Below are positions 7,419 to 11,042 of a DNA stretch of 11,042 nt, one piece after another. Each line of letters begins with the position of its first letter. Positions within the stretch are counted from its first letter, which is position 1. Source of the DNA: an uncultured Clostridia bacterium (GTDB taxonomy: Bacteria > Bacillota > Clostridia > TANB77 > CAG-508); assembly GCA_947624405.1 (NCBI GenBank), contig CANQKB010000044.1, forward strand, positions 1 through 11,042, read 5' to 3'. The notes under the pieces were generated by a model, which made no database searches, was not told where the DNA came from, and saw only the letters and a program-made list of their open reading frames with translations. The position numbers and the translations under genes are program-made.

Positions 7419-8771
7419 CTAAATTTTTAGGTTCTTTAAATCTTCCATATTTAAATTTTTCAAAGCTTTTCTCATTCCACCTTTGTTATTCTTAACTTGT
7501 TTCATCATTTTTTGTGTCATTTCAAAAGATTTCATGAATTTATTTACTTCTTGAACTGTTGTACCAGAACCTTTTGCTATTCTTTGCCTTCTACTTCCAT
7601 TTAGGATTTTAGGATTTCTTCTTTCTTTTTGTGTCATAGAACAAATTATAGCTTCTATTCTAACAAATTCATTATCATCTACTTTTATGTCTCCTAATTT
7701 ATTTGCACCTGGTAACATTTTAAGTATAGATGAAAATGATCCCATTTTCTTTATTTGTCTTAATTGTACTAAATAATCATCTAAGTCAAATTCTTGTTTT
7801 TTAAGCTGTTTTTCTATTTCTATTGCTTGTTCTTCATCAAATGCTTCTTCTGCTTTTTCTATTATTGATAATACATCACCCATTCCAAGTATTCTTTCTG
7901 CCATTCTATTTGGGTGGAATACTTCTATTTCACTAAGTTTTTCACCTGTACCAACAAATTTTATGGGTCTTCCTGTGACTTTTTTTAGAGATAGTGCAGC
8001 TCCTCCTCTTGTATCACCATCTAATTTTGTAAGAATTATACCATCTATGCCAAGCATTTCATTGAAAGTTTGCCCAACATTTACAGCATCTTGACCTGTC
8101 ATACTATCTGCTACAAGTAAGATTTCATGAGGTTTGACATTTTGCTTTGCATTTTTTAATTCTTGCATAAGTGCTTCATCTATATGAAGTCTACCAGCTG
8201 TATCTAGTATTACAACATCATTTAATTTTGACATTGCAACATTCATTGCTTGCTTTGCAATATGAACAACGTCTTTTGATTCTTCATTTGCAAATACTGG
8301 TATTCCAAGGCTACCTCCTACTACTTGCAATTGTTTTATTGCTGCTGGTCTGTATACGTCACATGCTACAAGTAATGGCTTTTTTCCTTGTTTTCTAAGA
8401 AGGTTTGCAAGTTTTCCACATGTTGTTGTTTTTCCTGAACCCTGAAGCCCAACTACCATTATTATTGTAGGTGGATTTGGTGTAAACGCTATTTTGCTTT
8501 CTTGTCCTCCTAATAGTTCTACTAGTTCATCTTTTACTATCTTTACAACTTGTTGCCCTGGTGTTAGCGATTTTAATACATCTTGACCTAATGCTTTTTT
8601 CTCTACTTCAGCTGTGAATTCCTTTACTATTTTGTAATTTACATCTGCTTCTAGTAAAGCAAGCTTTACTTCTCTTAATATTTCTTTTAAATCGCTTTCT
8701 GTTATTCTAGTTTTGCCTCTAAGTTTTCTTGTTATTCCTTGTAATCTTGACGATAAACCTTCAAAAGCCAT
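7419..8771 (-). CDS. ffh: Signal recognition particle GTPase Ffh
   Basis: Ffh binds 4.5S/6S RNA and signal sequences and delivers ribosomes to FtsY at the membrane. The N domain is at about 1-90. The G domain has the P-loop GLQGSGKTT (108-116), DTAGR (190-194), TKLDGD (248-253) and GTGEK (274-278). The methionine-rich M domain (about 325-435) contains MLPGANKLG and the RNA-binding stretch SRRQRIAKGSGTTVQEVN, and ends in a basic tail. The length of 450 is normal. The start has an AGGAGG-type site and lies 16 nt past the restored ylxM stop. All arginine codons I checked are AGA, with no in-frame CGG. Confidence 0.98.
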   Translation of the reverse strand: MAFEGLSSRLQGITRKLRGKTRITESDLKEILREVKLALLEADVNYKIVKEFTAEVEKKALGQDVLKSLTPGQQVVKIVKDELVELLGGQESKIAFTPNPPTIIMVVGLQGSGKTTTCGKLANLLRKQGKKPLLVACDVYRPAAIKQLQVVGGSLGIPVFANEESKDVVHIAKQAMNVAMSKLNDVVILDTAGRLHIDEALMQELKNAKQNVKPHEILLVADSMTGQDAVNVGQTFNEMLGIDGIILTKLDGDTRGGAALSLKKVTGRPIKFVGTGEKLSEIEVFHPNRMAERILGMGDVLSIIEKAEEAFDEEQAIEIEKQLKKQEFDLDDYLVQLRQIKKMGSFSSILKMLPGANKLGDIKVDDNEFVRIEAIICSMTQKERRNPKILNGSRRQRIAKGSGTTVQEVNKFMKSFEMTQKMMKQVKNNKGGMRKALKNLNMEDLKNLKI

Positions 8772-8787
8772 TGTTTACCTCCTTATT

Positions 8788-9136
8788 TTAACTTATGCAT
8801 TTTATTTCACATACTACTTTTTTTAGGATAGCTAGAACTTCGTCATCTGTTTGTTTTTCCTGGATTTTGGATAACTGTGATAATATCTTTTGTATCTGCT
8901 TTTCTTGTTTTTGTGCTTTTTTCATAATACCAAGTTTTTCTTCTAATCCGAAAAAGCTTCTTCTCTCCTTTCGCAATACTATCTTTTACGGCTTGCCTTG
9001 TTATGCCTAGCTCTTCTGCTACTTCCGCAAGTGATAGGTTGTCGTTATAGTATAGGTCTAGTATGTTTTGTTGCTTTTCTGTAAGCAATTCTCCATATAT
9101 GTCACATAGTATCCCAATTTCAACATTTTTTTCCAT
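8788..9136 (-). CDS. ylxM: YlxM/p13-like helix-turn-helix protein, complete only with a +1 shift at CGG
   Basis: YlxM proteins are about 110 residues long, resemble sigma-70 region 4 and sit immediately before ffh in Bacillota. They are thought to modulate the signal recognition particle. The N-terminal part has LTEKQQNILDLYYNDNLSLAEVAEELGITRQAVKDSIAKGEKKL (18-61), a clear helix-turn-helix. In the zero frame codon 63 is CGG, and 34 family-unlike residues follow before a stop at 8843. Skipping the C gives LF-GLEEKLGIMKKAQKQEKQI and a coiled-coil-like helical tail ending in CEIKCIS, for 115 residues in total. LEEKLG directly after this position is typical of YlxM. A strong AAAGGAGG (9142-9149) precedes the ATG. 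First gene of the operon, served by the promoter at 9165-9193. Confidence 0.9.
8947..8950 (-). other. CGG +1 frameshift site in ylxM (CGGA)
   Basis: Context is CTT TTT CGG ATT AGA. The restored reading is TTT (C) GGA TTA GAA GAA AAA. The preceding TTT-C would allow a tRNA-Phe to slip onto TTC, but comparable re-pairing is not available at most other sites, so slippage of that kind is not a common explanation. Confidence 0.85.
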
Positions 9137-9164
9137 ACTAACCTCCTTTGTGTAATGCTATTAT

Positions 9165-9193
9165 ACTTTACACCATTTTTTTGCATTTGTCAA
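9165..9193 (-). promoter_or_regulatory. Sigma-A-type promoter for the ylxM-ffh-rplS operon
   Basis: On the minus strand a perfect -35 TTGACA (9188-9193) is followed after 17 bases by TAAAGT (9165-9170). A consensus TATAAT also lies at 9160-9165, 22 bases from the -35, so the exact -10 is ambiguous. Transcription would start close to 9155, only a few bases ahead of the AAAGGAGG ribosome binding site at 9142-9149. The leader is too short for a riboswitch. Confidence 0.75.
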
Positions 9194-9291
9194 GGGTTTT
9201 GATGAAATTTGTGGAGATTAATCGTAATAATTGTTACATTTCACACCCAAATTAGCTAAGCGTGTAGGAATGGTTTAAAAATCGAAGTGAG

Positions 9292-9347
9292 TTTGACCTC
9301 TCTTGCTTTTTCTGTATTTATTATACAGACGTGCAAGAGAGGTCAAA
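9292..9347. repeat. Two-part hairpin downstream of the surface protein gene
   Basis: The 15-bp perfect outer arms are TTTGACCTCTCTTGC (9292-9306) and its reverse complement (9333-9347). Inside them a second 7-bp stem (TCTGTAT/ATACAGA, 9311-9329) closes a TTATT loop, separated by a 4/3-nt internal loop. It lies about 30 nt after the surface-protein stop and is the natural candidate for its 3' end. No U tract follows on the minus strand (the T run is on the 5' side), so it is not a textbook terminator. The rest of 9195-9291 shows nothing I recognise. Confidence 0.75.
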
Positions 9348-9377
9348 AAATGCCTAGTACCAATTTCACGACCATGA

Positions 9378-11042
9378 TTAAGGGAAATAACAATATTTGC
9401 AGTCTTTGAAGTCATCATAGTTACCGAATCTAACATTTCGAATATCCCTGAATATATCCTTTCGGAAATCATAGGGAAAGATAGCGAACTCAGCAGGCCA
9501 CCTAGAGTTATAGATTTCATGTTCGTAGACTCCTATGAAGTCCGTGTCATCTGGGTAACTGATTACTGAAGCACTGGAGCATGACGTCTCTCCTGTCCAG
9601 ACGCAACAGAAATAAATTGTAGAGTAGCCACCTCTCATTTCGGATTCGGGACCAGCAACCACGACATCATCAGCCGGAGCCCACCACCCCTGAGGGAAGG
9701 TTTCACCGATTTCCGAAATCTCCGTATTGCACAGCCTTGGTAATTCCTGAGGCAGACAGGGAAGGAACCTGGTTGGAAATCTACTTTCTGTGGGTCTGAA
9801 TATACTTGTAAAGACCCGGTACAAATTATCCCACAATAATATGGTAGTTCGAGAACGCAGGCTATATAAATCGAACCTGAATCGTCGACTTGATTTCTCG
9901 TGATGCCGTAGTAGCCACCAGAGGTGATTATATCTTCAAGTGAACCCCCATTCATAATACGGAACCAGCCTGAGTTGAAGTCGGAACCTAGCGGCTCCCT
10001 AACATCAGCTAAGTAATAGCAAGTAGAAGCGAATTGTGTCCCAAACCCCAATTGTCCAGCCAAGTCAGTAAATTCGACACACACATCCCCATAGTATCGA
10101 TCTCCAAAGTTTACCGTATTAGTGTCAGTACAGAATGTAGCACCGAGTTGGCGATTTAACTTGTATAGAACCTATCCCAGATCCAGTTTCTATAACTTCA
10201 AGGTCAAGTCTGGCTTCATTCAAGCTTATACTGTTGTAACCTGAGATTGTAACAACTGGTGCAGTTCCATCCCTATTAAATGTTTTGCTATTACTGTTCG
10301 ATGATCTTGTAGTATCTTTTCCTGTCCATGCTGTAATGTTATAACATCCATCTTGATTAATGTTAAATTCTACTTGTCCTTTCGCTGTTATATCGTTATT
10401 TATTATGTCTTGTAACACTCCATTTTGGTTTATTTGATAATATATTTTATTCGCTGTTGAATCACTTGCTGTGTCTTTAATCTTTACATGTACTGTTCCA
10501 TTATACCAACAATTCAAAAATGTTCCGTTTTGCTTACTTATTTCTACCGATGGAGCTTCTAGTATGTCTTTTGTTGTTACTTTTAATCTATTATTCACAC
10601 TTGTTGTTGTCTTTAGCCCTGCATTATCAACTGTTTCTGCATAAACTGTGTAGGTTAATCCTCCTACTAATCCGGAAAATTGATGTTGCTTTGTTGTATT
10701 GTTTAAATCATCACCTGTTACTGGTAGTTTCTGTTGAGTACCATTGCCTTCTATAATAATGGTACATTCCTTTACTCCTGATGCCTTTCCTGCATCTCCA
10801 TCATCTTTTACATTACTTAAATTTACCGAAAAGCTTGTAGATGTCAATGTACCATCAACTAATGTAACTTGTGGTTCAAGAGGAGCTACTGTATCTATAT
10901 GAAGTGTGCCAGTTGTTGGGCTTTTACATGCCCCACCTGCATCTTCTGTCCATGCTTGTATTACATGTGTTCCATTATTTTTTCCTGTATCATTGGTTTC
11001 TATATCAAATGTTATTTTTTTCGTATTCGTAATAAATTTTTC
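9378..11042 (-). CDS. Ig-like repeat surface/adhesin-type protein, C-terminal part, with three CGG +1 shifts (5' end beyond window)
   Basis: The reading frame is open from the window edge, so the start is outside. Residues 1-299 (numbered from the edge) show bacterial Ig-like modules joined by linkers such as HIDTVAP (48-54) and RDGTAPVVT, with a TGSGIGSI strand, as in large secreted clostridial surface proteins. The zero frame ends at 10125. Three in-frame CGG codons (10143-10145, 9722-9724, 9706-9708), each skipped by one base, join all the pieces into 553 codons ending in KYCYFP at TAA 9378-9380. The first join gives SPTGATFCTDTNTV, and the module then continues to FTDLAGQ, a normal Ig-like ending. 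The last ~250 residues are cysteine- and aromatic-rich, visibly GC-richer with mixed third positions, and match no family I know. No LPXTG motif or membrane anchor is visible at the C-terminus. The function is unknown; cell-surface or secreted binding is an inference. Confidence 0.78.
9705..9708 (-). other. CGG +1 frameshift site 3 in the surface protein (CGGT)
   Basis: After the second shift the frame reads TTC GGA AAT CGG TGA, a stop directly after the CGG. Skipping the C gives AAT GGT GAA ACC TTC CCT and opens the final 109 codons. This site becomes in-frame only if the shift 16 bases earlier has happened. Confidence 0.75.
9721..9724 (-). other. CGG +1 frameshift site 2 in the surface protein (CGGA)
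   Basis: Context is TGT GCA ATA CGG AGA TTT. The shift gives ATA (C) GGA GAT TTC GGA AAT. Without it the frame runs 28 further codons with arginine-rich, low-complexity content (RRFRKSVK) to a stop at 9635. Confidence 0.75.
10142..10145 (-). other. CGG +1 frameshift site 1 in the surface protein (CGGT)
   Basis: Context is TCG CCA ACT CGG TGC TAC. The zero frame stops five codons later (TGA 10125-10127). Skipping the C gives ACT (C) GGT GCT ACA TTC TGT and an open frame of 140 codons that completes the Ig-like module. Confidence 0.8.

Noticed and set aside
9378..9836. Separate 152- and 149-residue genes at 9378-9836 and 9635-10084
   Set aside because: They lack ribosome binding sites, overlap each other by about 200 bases, and join with the upstream Ig-like frame at in-frame CGG codons, so they are pieces of one protein.
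309..10145. Plain reassignment of CGG to another amino acid (such as Trp or Gln, known in some Bacillota)
   Set aside because: A three-base reading of CGG as any residue leaves the wrong frame. Stops or non-family sequence follow within a few codons in most cases, and only a one-base skip restores the families.
309..10145. Homopolymer slippage or simple homopolymer sequencing error as the cause of the shifts
   Set aside because: None of the seven sites is in a run longer than three identical bases except TTT before the ylxM site, and the extra base is always a C before GG rather than a longer A or T run. A systematic C-insertion artefact is less easily excluded and is kept as the main rival in the first finding.

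Overview
The window is chromosomal DNA of a low-GC Gram-positive bacterium (Bacillota, most likely an uncultured Clostridia-type lineage). The gene order ylxM-ffh-rpsP-khpA-rimM-trmD-rplS is typical of the phylum, codons are AT-rich (AGA is the usual arginine codon), ribosome binding sites are strong AGGAGG-type, and an rlmN-stp-prkC cluster is present. Every gene lies on the minus strand, so transcription runs from high to low coordinates.

Layout in transcription order. (1) 11042-9378: the 3' end of a large surface protein with immunoglobulin-like modules and a GC-richer, cysteine-rich C-terminal region, followed by a two-part hairpin at 9292-9347. (2) A promoter at 9165-9193 drives the translation/secretion operon ylxM, ffh, rpsP, khpA, rimM, trmD, rplS, which ends at a strong terminator (5080-5114). 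A perfect 20-bp palindrome follows at 5031-5073. (3) A two-component system, an OmpR/PhoB-type regulator and a 725-residue sensor kinase, ends at a terminator (1948-1983). (4) A promoter at 1896-1924 drives rlmN, a PP2C phosphatase (stp/prpC) and the first 11 codons of prkC at the window edge.

The main discovery is translational. Five genes (surface protein, ylxM, trmD, rlmN, stp) are broken by +1 frameshifts, seven shifts in all, and each falls exactly on an in-frame CGG codon. Skipping the C, or reading the quadruplet CGGN as one glycine codon, restores every protein: the RlmN C-terminal CGQL, the TrmD SGHH...WR...RPDL tail, the PP2C SDGL and GGVDN motifs, the YlxM C-terminal half and a 553-codon reading frame in the surface protein. 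I counted 28 CGG strings on the coding strand by eye. One is intergenic and 20 lie out of frame inside genes and cause nothing. All seven in-frame copies need the shift, and no gene here uses CGG as an ordinary arginine codon. The shift residue is glycine at the positions where the families conserve glycine. This suggests a lineage in which CGG is not arginine but a +1 frameshift or four-base glycine codon (CGGA five times, CGGT twice). A tRNA-Gly with an enlarged anticodon loop would be a simple explanation. A systematic sequencing or assembly error is the main rival and is discussed in the findings.

The operon contents are relevant. TrmD makes m1G37, the modification known to suppress +1 frameshifting on tRNAs that include the CGG reader, and trmD itself carries one of these sites. 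The seven genes without in-frame CGG (rplS, rpsP, khpA, rimM, ffh and the two-component pair) are intact.
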